This document shows positions 1 through 9,608 of a stretch of 64,000 bases of DNA, piece after piece; position 1 is the first letter of the stretch; each line of letters begins with the position of its first letter. Under the pieces are notes generated by a model, which saw only the letters and a program-made list of their open reading frames with translations, made no database searches and was not told the origin of the DNA. Source of the DNA: DASSFG01 sp035550375. Lineage in GTDB: Bacteria > Planctomycetota > Planctomycetia > Pirellulales > JAICIG01. A program made the translations under genes and the position numbers. The DNA is taken from the NCBI GenBank assembly GCA_035550375.1, contig DASZPH010000028.1, positions 1-64,000 on the forward strand, written 5' to 3'.

Positions 1-137
1 AGATCATCGGGAACCTGGTGAAACTTTGACGTGGGTCCTTCGTTCATTGGTCACACCTCCATGCATTTTGAGGAAACGCGACCCTCAATTTGCATCTGGC
101 GTGCCAGTGCTTATGTGTTCAGTATTCGGATAGGCTC

Positions 138-803
138 TTAATACCAAAACCATGTTCGCATCACCGCGGACAGCACAAAATGGAGAGTCTCCAGGTCGAC
201 GTCAGCCAGGTGAGGCGTCGCGGGTGGAATGACGAATTTCGTGGCGGGTTGAAACCACTCGGTTCCTAACCTGATTGGCAGCGCCACGCCATTGTGAAGT
301 TGGAACGACAACACGGTCGTGTTGCCTACCGGATAAGCAAGCTGCACGACGCCAATGAATTCATCGTGAAGGAAGATATGCCAGAGTCTCTCTCCTCCCA
401 AAAGCCGTTTCCACCAGCCTTTTGGCCTCGGCAACTCCTTCTCGACAATGCGCCCAAACATCGCCCCGTCTAGGTAGAGCGACAAAGCGCCGGACTCACA
501 CCGAAAACCCAAGGCTTCGAGCATCTTGCCGGATTGCAAACGTATCCCAATGTAAGACTCCACGGGATCGTTGATGGGCGACGGCCAAGTACGATGGACA
601 ATCTCCCCCGCAACGCGACGGCATTGCACGCCTCTTAAAGCGCGCCATCCTTCACAGCGGCTGCCTGTCGAATGATGGAACATGATCTCCCGCAACGGCG
701 GGTCGGCAGCCACGGGCAACCTGAGGCAAAAGTCACGTCGCGCTTGATCGACGCAAGCACTCAAGGAAGGCGGCACAAAGCAGTTCTCGAGGACAACGCG
801 CAT
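138..803 (-). CDS. Hypothetical protein of unknown function
   Basis: A 221-residue open frame with ATG start and no competing frame of better quality. I do not recognise the family. There is no signal peptide, membrane segment or nucleotide-binding motif. The protein is mixed alpha/beta in appearance, fairly rich in Arg, Trp and Phe, with a short basic stretch (PRPKGWWKRLLGG) near residue 127 and a C-terminus ending in WFWY. It reads leftward and lies about 80 bp downstream of der on the same strand, so it could be co-transcribed with der. The left 137 bases of the window hold no gene I can support. Function is not inferred. Confidence 0.5.
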   Translation of the reverse strand: MRVVLENCFVPPSLSACVDQARRDFCLRLPVAADPPLREIMFHHSTGSRCEGWRALRGVQCRRVAGEIVHRTWPSPINDPVESYIGIRLQSGKMLEALGFRCESGALSLYLDGAMFGRIVEKELPRPKGWWKRLLGGERLWHIFLHDEFIGVVQLAYPVGNTTVLSFQLHNGVALPIRLGTEWFQPATKFVIPPATPHLADVDLETLHFVLSAVMRTWFWY

Positions 804-887
804 TTCTTGCCCGCCTGAAGTTCAGATCAGCCTGGCAGCCGGTGAACGGCCTCGATGAATCGCGCCAGGCCGTCTATCGCTCGTCCT

Positions 888-2249
888 CTACTGATTTACC
901 GGCGCGCTTTCACCCTCGACCGCGTCCTCCGGCTCGGCGCTCTCACGCTTCCGCAAGTAAAGCTTGATCGGCACCTCGCCGAAGGGAAGGTTGTCGCGAA
1001 ACGCGCCCACCAGGTAGCGGCGATAGTTCTCACTGATCGCCTGCGGATGATTGCAAAACAGCACCAGCGTGGGCGGTTCTTCACCAACCTGCGTGGCGTA
1101 ATAGATCTTGGGCTGCCGGTTGCGATGCAGCGGGGGTGGGTTTCGTTCGACGGCCGCCTTCAGCAACCGGTTCAGGTCGGATGTGCTCACGCGCGTGCGG
1201 GCCTGCTTGCAGAGCATCTGGGCATGGTTGAGCAAGGCCTTGACGTTCTTGCCGGTCTGCCCGGTGATGAAGGCGATCGGCACGTAGCGCATGGTGCGGA
1301 ACGTGTCTCGCAGATAGTGCACCCACTTCTCCGTGGGCAGGGTGGCGGCCATCAGATCCCATTTGTTGACCACGAACACGCAGGGCTTGAACTGCTCGGC
1401 AATGTAGTCGCAAAGCTGCTTGTCGACCTTGCTGATCCGCTCGGTGCCGTCGAAGAACAACAGCACCACGTCCGCCCGGCGGACGCTTCGCTCGGCTCGG
1501 TGCGTGCTGTAGAAATCCAGGTCGGTCGAGATGCTCTTACGCCGTTTCAGCCCCGGCGTGTCGATGGCCATAAACGCCTTGCCGTCGAGCTCGAAGCGGA
1601 CGTCGACGCTGTCGCGCGTCGTGCCTGGCACCTCGCTGACGATCATCCGCTCAGCCTGGGCCAGCGTATTGACGAAAGTGCTCTTGCCCGTGTTGCGGCG
1701 GCCGACGATGGCCACCTTCATCAGCGGTTCGGGGGGCGGCTCGGAAGTGGCGGCCGGCAAGCGCTCAAAGATTTCGTCGAGCAGTTCCTGTTTGCCACGG
1801 TTCTGCTGCGTGCTGACGCGAACCAGCTTCCCGCGTCCCAGGCGGTAGAATTCGTTGGCCTGGGCGTCGAGCGATTCGGCGTCGGTTTTGTTGGCGACAC
1901 AAAGGATGGGCACTTTGGTGTAGCGCAGCCGCTTCGCCACCTCCTCGTCCAGCGGAACAAGGCCGTCGCGCGTATCAACGACGAACAAGATGATGCTGGC
2001 CGACTCGATCGCCGCTTCAATCTGCTCCTCGATGTGGCTGGTCAGGTTGTCGGTGTCCTCGATCCCCAGGCCGCCCGTGTCGACCAGCTCAAAGTAGCGA
2101 TCGCCGACGCACATCAAGTGGGTAAGACGGTCGCGCGTCACGCCCGCCTGATCGTCGACGATGGCGACGCGGCGGTTGATGAGCCAGTTGAACAGGCTCG
2201 ACTTGCCCACGTTGGGGCGGCCGACGATGGCAACTTGCGGGACAGTCAT
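888..2249 (-). CDS. der: Ribosome biogenesis GTPase Der (EngA)
   Basis: A 453-residue tandem GTPase that acts in the cytoplasm on maturation of the 50S ribosomal subunit. Two complete G domains are visible. The first begins with GRPNVGKSSLFN near residue 10, has DTGG (G3) and NKTD (G4). The second begins with GRRNTGKSTFVN near residue 183, has DTPG and NKWD. A KH-like C-terminal domain follows (RNPPPLHRNRQPKIYYATQ region), ending in a short acidic tail. Length and order match the Der family. The ATG start gives the G1 motif at the usual distance from the N-terminus. Upstream on the same strand is rlmL, so two ribosome-related genes lie together. Confidence 0.97.
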   Translation of the reverse strand: MTVPQVAIVGRPNVGKSSLFNWLINRRVAIVDDQAGVTRDRLTHLMCVGDRYFELVDTGGLGIEDTDNLTSHIEEQIEAAIESASIILFVVDTRDGLVPLDEEVAKRLRYTKVPILCVANKTDAESLDAQANEFYRLGRGKLVRVSTQQNRGKQELLDEIFERLPAATSEPPPEPLMKVAIVGRRNTGKSTFVNTLAQAERMIVSEVPGTTRDSVDVRFELDGKAFMAIDTPGLKRRKSISTDLDFYSTHRAERSVRRADVVLLFFDGTERISKVDKQLCDYIAEQFKPCVFVVNKWDLMAATLPTEKWVHYLRDTFRTMRYVPIAFITGQTGKNVKALLNHAQMLCKQARTRVSTSDLNRLLKAAVERNPPPLHRNRQPKIYYATQVGEEPPTLVLFCNHPQAISENYRRYLVGAFRDNLPFGEVPIKLYLRKRESAEPEDAVEGESAPVNQ

Positions 2250-2491
2250 ATCAGAATCGTAGACGGTAGACGGCGGACGGTAAACGGGAAAGTGTTAAAG
2301 GCAGGCGCCGAGCGTGTTTGCGGCGTACTACAATGCCCCGGAAGACGTTTTCCTTCCAAGGAATTCGATATGGCCGGCAAAAGATTGGCGCCCGGCCTCG
2401 CGGCTGCGGCCGCGAGCTAGAGCGCTTCGTCGACGACGTGATTGCCGGCCGGCCGTTGCGCGTGTAGCCGCGATTTCGCGTGACTCAAAGA

Positions 2492-4777
2492 TCACCCTTC
2501 GTCCGGCACCCCGTCCTTAACGACCATCCGCCAGCAGCGGTGAACGCGGCGATTCCTGAAATCCTCCGGCACCGTCTGGCGGCTGATCTCGCGAATCGCC
2601 AGACCGCTTAACGCCGCTTCGTCCAGCTTGAAGCGCCGCGAGTTGGTCGAAAAGTAGATCACTCCGCCCGGAGACATGAGCGGGATCAAGCGAGCCAGCA
2701 AGTCGGCGTGGTCGCGCTGCACGTCCCAGATGTCGTCGGTCTTTTTGCTGTTGGAGAAGGTGGGCGGGTCGACCACCGCCAGATCGTAGACCGCGCCGGG
2801 CCGGTGGAATCTCAAAAAGCCGACCGCGTCGTCACGGACAAAGCGGTGATCGCGGCCGGACAAGTCGTTGAGCTTCAGGTTCTCCTCGGCCCACTCCAGA
2901 TAGGTGTTCGAGAGATCAACCGTGGTCGTAGCTTGCGCGCCCCCCGCCGCGGCGTACACCGTGAACGCTCCGGTGTATCCGAACAGGTTCAAAAACCTCG
3001 TGCCGGCGGCCGCGTCGCGCACCATCGAGCGGGTAATGCGGTGGTCGAGAAACAAACCCGTGTCGAGGTAGTCGGACAGATTGACGCGGAACTTCAAGCC
3101 CCCTTCGTGAACGACGAGCGTTTTGCCCTGCTCCGAGAAGCGTTCGTATTGATTCAGGCCCCGCTGCCGCTGGCGGCGCTTCATGAACACGTTCCCCTTG
3201 GCCACCTCCAGCGTTTCGGCGGCCGTCTTCGCCATCAGGTCAAGCCAATCGGCGTGCTCGGCCGGAGACCGGTCGTGCGGGCGGTCGTATTCCGCCAGAT
3301 GCAGGCAATCCTCGTATCGGTCGACGATGAGCGGTATTTCGGGAACGTCGCGGTCGTAGAGCCGGTAGCAGGTGATACCCCGCTTGGCCGGCCACCGCCG
3401 CAGATGGCGGGCCCGAGTCGTAAGCCGCCGGGCGAACAGTTCCGCCTGCTCGTACGCCTTGGTCGTCAGGCCGCCGAACGCGGGAACGAGGCTCGGCTTT
3501 GGCCTGATGGTTTGCGGCTTCGGATCAGCAAGCGTTTGTCTCTCGTCCGCGACGCTGCCTACCTCGGCCAGCACGGGTTGCTCGTCGTCGGTGGCGATCG
3601 ACGAGACGGTTGTTCTCTCTTCCTCGGGGCCCGGCGCGCGTTGCCCCTTATCCGGTCTGGGGCCGTGAAACTGGTAATACGTGCACTCGATTCGGCCGTT
3701 GTAGAGTTTTCGGCGGCGGTCGGCGGGCCGCCCGACGAGCGTCTCGAAGTCGGGAAACGCGGTCAACACGTAGTGCGACCAGGTCTTCAATCGCCGCAGA
3801 ACAAGGGGCATCGACGCATAGAGCGATTCCAGATCGTCGTTCTGCCCCATGCGCTCGCCGTAGGGCGGATTACAGATGACGCATCCGTATTGCTTCTGGC
3901 TCGACAGGTCGCGAAAGTCGCGGTGCTGGAAATGAATGTCGCCGGCGACGCCGGCTTGCGTGGCGTGATAGCGGGCCAGGCTGAGGACTTCTTCGTCCGC
4001 GTCGGTGCCCATGATTCTCACCGGCAAATCCGGCCGGGCGAGATCACGGGCCTCGGCCCGTGCGTCGTTCCAAAGCTTGGGTGAAATGGCGGGCCAGTTC
4101 TCAGCGGCAAACTGCCGATTCAAACCGGGGGCCAGATTGCGGCCGATCAAAGCAGCTTCGATCGGGATCGTTCCCGACCCGCAAAACGGGTCGACTAACG
4201 GGCGATCGGGTTTCCAGAAGCTGAGCATGACCAAGCCCGCGGCGAGTGTCTCTTTGAGCTGCGCCTCAGCCGCCAAACGCCGATATCCGCGCTTGTGAAG
4301 ACCCGTTCCGCTGGAATCGAGGGTGAGCGTCGCCCGATCGTCGAGCAGGGCCACCTCCACCGTGTATTGAGGGCCCGTTTCAGGCAGCGAGTCCGTCCGG
4401 TGGGCTCGCTTGAGCTTCTCGACGATCGCCTTCTTCACAATCCGCTGGCAGGCCGGCACGCTGGAGAGTTGCGACTTCACCGAGCGACCGTTCACGGGAA
4501 AAGCCGCATCACGGCCGATCCACTGCTCCCAGGGCAAATCGAACGTGCGGTCGAAAAGCTGGCCAAAGTCGGCTGCTTCAAACGACCCCATTTCGATCAA
4601 CACGCGGTCGGCCGCCCGCAGCCAGAGATTGGCCCGGCAGACCGCCGATTCGTCGCCGGCAAAGGCGATCCGCCCGGTCTGCGGGATTCTTGCTTCGTAG
4701 CCCAGCCCCTTTAATTCACGGCTTACAACGGCTTCCAGTCCGACGGCCGAGGTGGCAATGAGGTGCAGAGAGGGCAT
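2492..4777 (-). CDS. rlmL: Bifunctional 23S rRNA (guanine) methyltransferase RlmKL
   Basis: A protein of 761 residues fusing RlmL (m2G2445) and RlmK (m7G2069) activities on 23S rRNA. The N-terminal part is a THUMP domain (about residues 45-155). The RlmL methyltransferase follows, with an SAM-binding DPFCGSGTIPIE motif near residue 200 and catalytic NPPYGER near 310. The RlmK half contains the LNLFGYTGAFTVYAA SAM motif and the DPPTFSNSKK motif near residue 670. A charged linker near residues 385-440 joins the halves and is longer than in E. coli. A GTG two codons upstream (4783) is an alternative start; I chose the ATG. It lies upstream of der on the same strand with 242 bp between them. Confidence 0.95.
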   Translation of the reverse strand: MPSLHLIATSAVGLEAVVSRELKGLGYEARIPQTGRIAFAGDESAVCRANLWLRAADRVLIEMGSFEAADFGQLFDRTFDLPWEQWIGRDAAFPVNGRSVKSQLSSVPACQRIVKKAIVEKLKRAHRTDSLPETGPQYTVEVALLDDRATLTLDSSGTGLHKRGYRRLAAEAQLKETLAAGLVMLSFWKPDRPLVDPFCGSGTIPIEAALIGRNLAPGLNRQFAAENWPAISPKLWNDARAEARDLARPDLPVRIMGTDADEEVLSLARYHATQAGVAGDIHFQHRDFRDLSSQKQYGCVICNPPYGERMGQNDDLESLYASMPLVLRRLKTWSHYVLTAFPDFETLVGRPADRRRKLYNGRIECTYYQFHGPRPDKGQRAPGPEEERTTVSSIATDDEQPVLAEVGSVADERQTLADPKPQTIRPKPSLVPAFGGLTTKAYEQAELFARRLTTRARHLRRWPAKRGITCYRLYDRDVPEIPLIVDRYEDCLHLAEYDRPHDRSPAEHADWLDLMAKTAAETLEVAKGNVFMKRRQRQRGLNQYERFSEQGKTLVVHEGGLKFRVNLSDYLDTGLFLDHRITRSMVRDAAAGTRFLNLFGYTGAFTVYAAAGGAQATTTVDLSNTYLEWAEENLKLNDLSGRDHRFVRDDAVGFLRFHRPGAVYDLAVVDPPTFSNSKKTDDIWDVQRDHADLLARLIPLMSPGGVIYFSTNSRRFKLDEAALSGLAIREISRQTVPEDFRNRRVHRCWRMVVKDGVPDEG

Positions 4778-5019
4778 GAGCACGAACCAACAAAGTTAAC
4801 AAGGCCGGACGACGACTCGGAACGGCCGGGAGGAGGGTTGGATGTCGGCCGCCTTCCCTCGACGATCTGCCTGAGACTCGCGGCCTCCATGTCATCGTAC
4901 CGCACGTGGCAACGCGATTGGTAGACCTTGGAGGTGGTAGGCACGGGGCAATTGTAGACACCGGCAGCAGCCCAGCGCATGCTAGCAGATGAGGCGAAAC
5001 GATTCGATTTTCCGCACCT

Positions 5020-5595
5020 ATGCACACCATGCCGCGACTTTTCTGGCGTGCCCGTTCCTGTCTGGCTGTCCTCGCTTGTCTTCTGGCCGGCTGCCAACGA
5101 GGTCCTCACACCATTTCGCCAGCGGAGCGGGCGGGCAAGGCGGTGGAGCGGAGAGCGAAGGTCGCTTCCTCTCGGCGGGAACCGCTCATCCGATTGACGA
5201 CGATTCCCGCTTTTCGACAGTGGGGGGTGCGCGAAACGGCTGCCGACGCCTTGGCGCGAATCGGCGATGCGGCCGTGCCGGCCTTGATCGATACGCTGCA
5301 CGACCCCGATCAGGAGGTTCGGGCTCAGGCGGCTCAGGCGCTGGCCCGCATGGGCGGCAAAGCGGCCCCCGCCGTCGACGCCCTGATTCAGGCCCTTGAC
5401 GACCCCAACGAAGAGGTGCGCCGAGGTGCCGCACGTGCGCTGGGGCAGATCGGACCGGAGGCCGGCGAGGCGGTGCCTGCCTTGATCAAGGCAATCAAAG
5501 ATCCGCGCAACAAAAAGAGAACGGAAGAAGCGGAAGTAGAAGTGAAAGTGGAAGAGAAGCTTCCCGCGGAATCGACGGAGAAAACCCCCGGTTAA
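5020..5595 (+). CDS. HEAT-repeat lipoprotein
   Basis: A 191-residue exported protein. The N-terminus has a positively charged n-region, a hydrophobic stretch (CLAVLACLL) and a lipobox LAGC, so Cys26 or so is probably lipidated. From about residue 60 there are three to four HEAT/PBS-lyase-type helical repeats (pattern AxDALARIGDAAVPALIDTL, then AAQALARMG and AARALGQIG). These usually act as protein-protein scaffolds. The C-terminal 25 residues are highly charged (K/E repeats). The gene precedes the UnbV-like gene by 209 bp on the same strand, but nothing proves they share a transcript. Partner unknown. Confidence 0.8.
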   Translation: MHTMPRLFWRARSCLAVLACLLAGCQRGPHTISPAERAGKAVERRAKVASSRREPLIRLTTIPAFRQWGVRETAADALARIGDAAVPALIDTLHDPDQEVRAQAAQALARMGGKAAPAVDALIQALDDPNEEVRRGAARALGQIGPEAGEAVPALIKAIKDPRNKKRTEEAEVEVKVEEKLPAESTEKTPG

Positions 5596-5804
5596 GCCAG
5601 CGCCAAAAGATAACTTCGCTCCCTCCCTCTGGTGGCACTTTAAAATACGGGCGTTTCGCACGTTCAAGCCGCGGATTCGCCAGACTTGCCAACCGTAACT
5701 CGATGCCGCAAAAATAACGGTACGTTCTGGATCTTCGCCCTTCTCGCGCCCAGCCGAACGCCTATCTCGTAAAGTGAGCCAAACGCGGAAGGGAACCGAC
5801 AAGC

Positions 5805-7682
5805 ATGAGTCATTCCGTTAAACAGATCGTGGTCGGCGTCGCCCTTTTGGGTCTCCTCGCTTACGTCGCGGTGCGCGGCTCGGGCGGCAAGCTGGCCGAA
5901 ATGTGGCGAGATGTCTCCGGAGCGGGCCCGACGGAAATCGCGATCGACGAACGAGAGGCGCTCGACCGATATGGTTTCCGCTTGAGCGAGTCGGCGCACG
6001 AGTGCGGCATCGACTTCACGCATCAGGCGCCCCTGCTCGACAAACGACTCGAGCATATCATGCCGCTGGTCAATCCGATGGGAGCGGCGGTTGCCGTCGT
6101 CGATTTCGACGCCGACGGATGGCTCGACCTCTACGTCGTCACGAGCAGCGAAGGGGGCAGGAACGCGCTCTACCGCAACCGGGGCGACGGGACGTTTACG
6201 GACGTGGCGGAGGCCGTCGGCGTGGCCGATCTGAATCAGAGCGGCACCGGCGCCTGCATGGGAAGCGTTTGGGCCGACTACGATAACGACGGCTATGCGG
6301 ACCTGTTTGTCTACAAATGGGGCAAACCGGAGCTGTTCCACAATCTTTCGGGAACGAAGTTCGAGCGCGTGACCGACCAGGCGGGGCTGCCCGCCTGGCT
6401 CAACGCGAACGCGGCCTGCTGGCTCGACTACGATCGCGACGGCCGGCTCGATCTGTTCATCGCCGGCTACTGGCGGGACGACATCGATCTCTGGCACCTG
6501 GCAGACACCAAGATCATGCCGGAGTCGTTCGAGTACGCCAGAAACGGCGGCCGCAAGTATCTGCTGCACAATCTGGGCGACGGCCGGTTCGAGGAGGTGG
6601 CGGAGCAGCTCGGCATCAAAAGCACGCGCTGGACCCTGGGCGTGGCCGCCGCCGACCTGTGCGGCACCGGCTACCCCGACCTGGTGCTGGCCAACGACTA
6701 CGGCGTGTCGGAGTTTTACGCGAACAAAGAGGGCCGGCGGTTCGAGGAAATCGGCTACGAGACGGGAATCGGCGTGGCGCCCAAAAGCGGTATGGACGTG
6801 AGTTTTGGAGACGTGTTGAACAAGGGGCAACTGGCGCTTTATATCTGCAACATCACCGAGCCGGGTAACCTGGTGCAGGGAAACAACCTCTGGGTGCCCA
6901 CGGACGAGACGCGCGGCGGCCAGCCTCGCTACCTGAACCAGGCGGGGTCGCTGAACGTCGAGCGAGGCGGCTGGAGTTGGGGGGCCAAGTTTGGCGACTT
7001 GAACAACGACGGCTGGCAGGACCTTTATTTGACGAACGGTTACGTGTCGGCCAACCAGGGAAAAAGCTATTGGTACGACTACGGCAAAATCGCCGGCGGA
7101 TTGAAGGGGCTGATCGGCGACGCCGTTTATTGGCCTCCCATCGGTGATCAAAGCCTGGCCGGCTACCAGCCCAAGTGCGTCTGGCTTAACCAGGGGGGAG
7201 ATTTTACCGACGTTTGTGCGGCGGTCGGCGTGACCGACCGCTACGACGGCCGCGCGGTCGTGCTGGCCGATTTGTTCAACCGGGGTGTGCTCGACGTAGT
7301 GGTTGCCAACCAGAAAGGTCCGCTGCTTCTCTACAAGAACAGCGTCGCGCCAAACCGCGACTGGGTGCAGTTCGAGTTGACCGGCGGCGCGCGGCCGGGC
7401 CAAACCGGCCTCAGCAACCGCAGCGCGGTCGGCGCTCAGGTGCGACTTTTCTGGAGGCGGGGGCCAGACGGTCCGTTCGAAGAGCAGCTCCAGGTCATCA
7501 CGGCCGGCGACGGCTATGCCAGCCAGGGAATGTTTCGGTTGCACTTCGGCCTCGGCGAAGATGCGGTGATCGACAAGGCGGTCGTCGAATGGCCGTCGGG
7601 CAAAAAGCAGACGGTCGTGAACCTGAAACCGGGCGTGTTGCATCGTATCGCCGAGGCCCAAACCGAGGAGCCCGCTTCATGA
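5805..7682 (+). CDS. CRTAC1-like FG-GAP/VCBS repeat protein with C-terminal ASPIC/UnbV domain
   Basis: A 625-residue protein with an N-terminal hydrophobic anchor/signal (about residues 6-24) and a long beta-propeller of FG-GAP/VCBS repeats. Calcium-binding-like loops recur: DFDADGWLDLYVV, DYDNDGYADLFVY, DYDRDGRLDLFIA and DLNNDGWQDLYLT. The C-terminal 90 residues are an ASPIC/UnbV domain (RSAVGAQVRL, GDGYASQGMFRLHFGLG, VEWPSGKKQTV). A good ribosome site (GGAAGGGAA) precedes the ATG. The stop overlaps the next gene's start in ATGA, indicating translational coupling. UnbV homologues are known from enediyne gene clusters, where their exact reaction is unresolved, and are common in planctomycetes outside such clusters. 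Probably exported; function here is open. Confidence 0.88.
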   Translation: MSHSVKQIVVGVALLGLLAYVAVRGSGGKLAEMWRDVSGAGPTEIAIDEREALDRYGFRLSESAHECGIDFTHQAPLLDKRLEHIMPLVNPMGAAVAVVDFDADGWLDLYVVTSSEGGRNALYRNRGDGTFTDVAEAVGVADLNQSGTGACMGSVWADYDNDGYADLFVYKWGKPELFHNLSGTKFERVTDQAGLPAWLNANAACWLDYDRDGRLDLFIAGYWRDDIDLWHLADTKIMPESFEYARNGGRKYLLHNLGDGRFEEVAEQLGIKSTRWTLGVAAADLCGTGYPDLVLANDYGVSEFYANKEGRRFEEIGYETGIGVAPKSGMDVSFGDVLNKGQLALYICNITEPGNLVQGNNLWVPTDETRGGQPRYLNQAGSLNVERGGWSWGAKFGDLNNDGWQDLYLTNGYVSANQGKSYWYDYGKIAGGLKGLIGDAVYWPPIGDQSLAGYQPKCVWLNQGGDFTDVCAAVGVTDRYDGRAVVLADLFNRGVLDVVVANQKGPLLLYKNSVAPNRDWVQFELTGGARPGQTGLSNRSAVGAQVRLFWRRGPDGPFEEQLQVITAGDGYASQGMFRLHFGLGEDAVIDKAVVEWPSGKKQTVVNLKPGVLHRIAEAQTEEPAS

Positions 7683-8860
7683 GCGCCCCTTCGCGCGTAG
7701 TTCATTCCCAGCCAGTCGGCGCTTCGTCGCCGGGCGGGTCTTCTTCGACCGACGGGTCTTCTGTCGTCGGCGCCCCGTGTCCCGCGAGTAAGCCCGACCA
7801 CACATGGCTCTCGTTTGCCGCTCGTGGGCTGGCGACGGGGCTGCTCGTGGGGGCCTACTACTGGGTGCGAGAACCGCTCTCACGGCTGATCACGAACTGG
7901 TACGAAGCGTCGGTCGGCGGCTCGCTCGATCCGACAACACCGCGGGTAATCGGCGTCCTGCTGTTGTTGACCATGCTGGTAGCGGTCTGGCGGAAAGTCG
8001 TTCTCTGCGATCCGCGATTTCAGGCTCCGCTGCTGGTAACGACGATTCTGGCCATGGGGGACGCGGCGTTCAATATTCTCGAAAACCACCCTGCTCCACC
8101 TTGGCTGGTGAGGCTTAGCGGGGGCACGGTGCTGGAATACTCACCGACGTTTGTGGCCATCGTCGTGACGTTGGTGGCGGAGCTCGTGCTCGGCCGTTTC
8201 TTCTGGGGCAAGTGGCCGCACCTAGCCAGCGCCTATATTTCGGGCATCAGCGTCGGCATCCTCATCAAATCGTCGGCCCTCTGGCCGTTTGTGCTCTGCT
8301 CCCTGATCTCGATCGCCTCCAAGTACGTGTTGCGGGTCGGCAGCCGTCACATCTGGAACCCATCGAATTTTGGCGTGACGATGATGCTGCTCCTGGCGCC
8401 GGACCACGTCGCCAGCCTGAGCGTGCAGGCGGGGAACAACGGCTGGGCGGTGGCGGCCATCTGGGTCCTGGGCGGAATGATCATGTACCGGTTGGGCCGC
8501 TTTCACATTCCGCTGGCCTTCGTGGCCGCCTTCGTGCCCCTGGCGTTCTTGCGTAGCTATTTCACCGGCCACCCCTGGCAGACCGAACTGGCGCCGATCA
8601 CGAGCCCCATGTTCCAGCTCTATATCTTCTTCATGATCACCGATCCAAAAACGACCACCCGCGGTCGACGGAATCAGATCATCGTGGCGGTGCTGGTGGC
8701 GGCCATGGAAACCTTCTTGCGGCTGGCATTTAAAGACGTTCATTCGCTCTACCACGCGCTGTTTATCGTGGGGCCGATCACGAACGCGATCGAGATATAC
8801 GCCGACAGCCGCAAGGCCAGCCTTGCAAAGGCGGCTGCCCAGGCAGCGCCGGCGAACTAA
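7679..8860 (+). CDS. UnbU-like integral membrane protein (RnfD/NqrB-related)
   Basis: A 393-residue polytopic membrane protein. A Ser/Gly/Pro-rich N-terminal segment of about 35 residues is followed by roughly nine hydrophobic helices. Motifs HIWNPSNFGV (about residue 223) and FFMITDPKTTTRGRRNQ (about 320) are typical of the UnbU family found next to UnbV in enediyne clusters, and distantly resemble RnfD/NqrB subunits of ion-translocating NADH dehydrogenases. The ATG at 7679 overlaps the UnbV-like stop codon (ATGA), which fixes the start. An open frame extends much further upstream, but that part lies inside the preceding gene. UnbU function is unproven; an ion- or electron-transfer role at the membrane is an inference from the RnfD/NqrB relationship. 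Confidence 0.85.
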   Translation: MSAPSRVVHSQPVGASSPGGSSSTDGSSVVGAPCPASKPDHTWLSFAARGLATGLLVGAYYWVREPLSRLITNWYEASVGGSLDPTTPRVIGVLLLLTMLVAVWRKVVLCDPRFQAPLLVTTILAMGDAAFNILENHPAPPWLVRLSGGTVLEYSPTFVAIVVTLVAELVLGRFFWGKWPHLASAYISGISVGILIKSSALWPFVLCSLISIASKYVLRVGSRHIWNPSNFGVTMMLLLAPDHVASLSVQAGNNGWAVAAIWVLGGMIMYRLGRFHIPLAFVAAFVPLAFLRSYFTGHPWQTELAPITSPMFQLYIFFMITDPKTTTRGRRNQIIVAVLVAAMETFLRLAFKDVHSLYHALFIVGPITNAIEIYADSRKASLAKAAAQAAPAN

Positions 8861-8897
8861 AGGATCCGGCCAACGAACTAAGAGCCCGCCAGGCACG

Positions 8898-9608
8898 ATG
8901 AACAAGCGGCACCTGCGTTGGCTCATCTTGACGATCCTGGCGACGGCCACGATCGCCACCTGGGTTTACCTGCCTCAATTCAGGGGGTCGCTGAGCGAGG
9001 GAGTTGAGCGGGCCCGGGGGCTGGGTATTTGGGGGCCGGTGCTGCTGACGCTGCTCTATGTTCCGGCCGCGCTCCTGCTTGTGCCCGGCTCGTGGCTCAC
9101 GGTGTTGGGCGGCTTCGTTTTCGGCTGGTGGCGGGCGGCAGAGGCCGTTTCCATCGGCGCGACGCTCGGCGCCTGCGCGTCGTTCCTGGTCGGGCGTTAC
9201 CTGGCCCGCGAGCGGGTGGAACGAATGCTCGCCGAGCGTCCCCGGTTCCAATCGCTGGACCGAGCCGTGGCCGAGCAGGGCTTCAAGATCCTGGTTCTTT
9301 GCCGATTATCCCCCCTGCTTCCCTATGCGCTGTTGAACTATGCCTTCGGCGTGACACGCATGTCGCTGAGCCGCTTTGCCCTGGCCTCATGGATCGGCAT
9401 GCTTCCCGGGACGATGGTCTACGCCTACCTGGGCGCCGCCGCGGACCAGTTCGTCGAGTCCGGGCCGGGCACGGCCAGCTCTTCGACCCCCGGGCGAGTC
9501 TTGCTCGTCGCCGGAATCATGGCCTCGCTCGCGTTGCTCCTCGTCTTCACGCGCATCGCGACCCGCGCCCTGAGGAGCGCAACCAACGACGCCTCGAACC
9601 GAGACTGA
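8898..9608 (+). CDS. TVP38/TMEM64 family membrane protein
   Basis: A 236-residue membrane protein of the TVP38/TMEM64 (VTT/DedA-like) family. An N-terminal helix (residues 9-24) is followed by the conserved core: a long hydrophobic segment (LLTLLYVPAALLLVPGSWL), the GGFVFGWWRAAE loop, the SFLVGRYLARERVERML segment with its amphipathic helix, and the LCRLSPLLPYALLNYAFGVTRMS signature with conserved Arg and Pro. Two further helices close the protein. Bacterial members are linked to membrane lipid scrambling or small-molecule movement, but the substrate is rarely known. It follows the UnbU-like gene by 37 bp on the same strand, so the three genes are probably one operon. ATG at 8898 was chosen over an upstream in-frame ATG lying inside the previous gene. 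Confidence 0.88.
   Translation: MNKRHLRWLILTILATATIATWVYLPQFRGSLSEGVERARGLGIWGPVLLTLLYVPAALLLVPGSWLTVLGGFVFGWWRAAEAVSIGATLGACASFLVGRYLARERVERMLAERPRFQSLDRAVAEQGFKILVLCRLSPLLPYALLNYAFGVTRMSLSRFALASWIGMLPGTMVYAYLGAAADQFVESGPGTASSSTPGRVLLVAGIMASLALLLVFTRIATRALRSATNDASNRD

Noticed and set aside
855..2420. A 521-codon plus-strand frame opposite der
   Set aside because: Antisense shadow of der; no recognisable domain, and der is certain.
5664..7661. A 665-codon minus-strand frame opposite the UnbV-like gene
   Set aside because: Antisense shadow; the plus-strand propeller repeats are unambiguous.
5805..9608. An enediyne biosynthetic cluster
   Set aside because: UnbV/UnbU relatives are present but there is no iterative polyketide synthase, thioesterase or UnbL-like gene.
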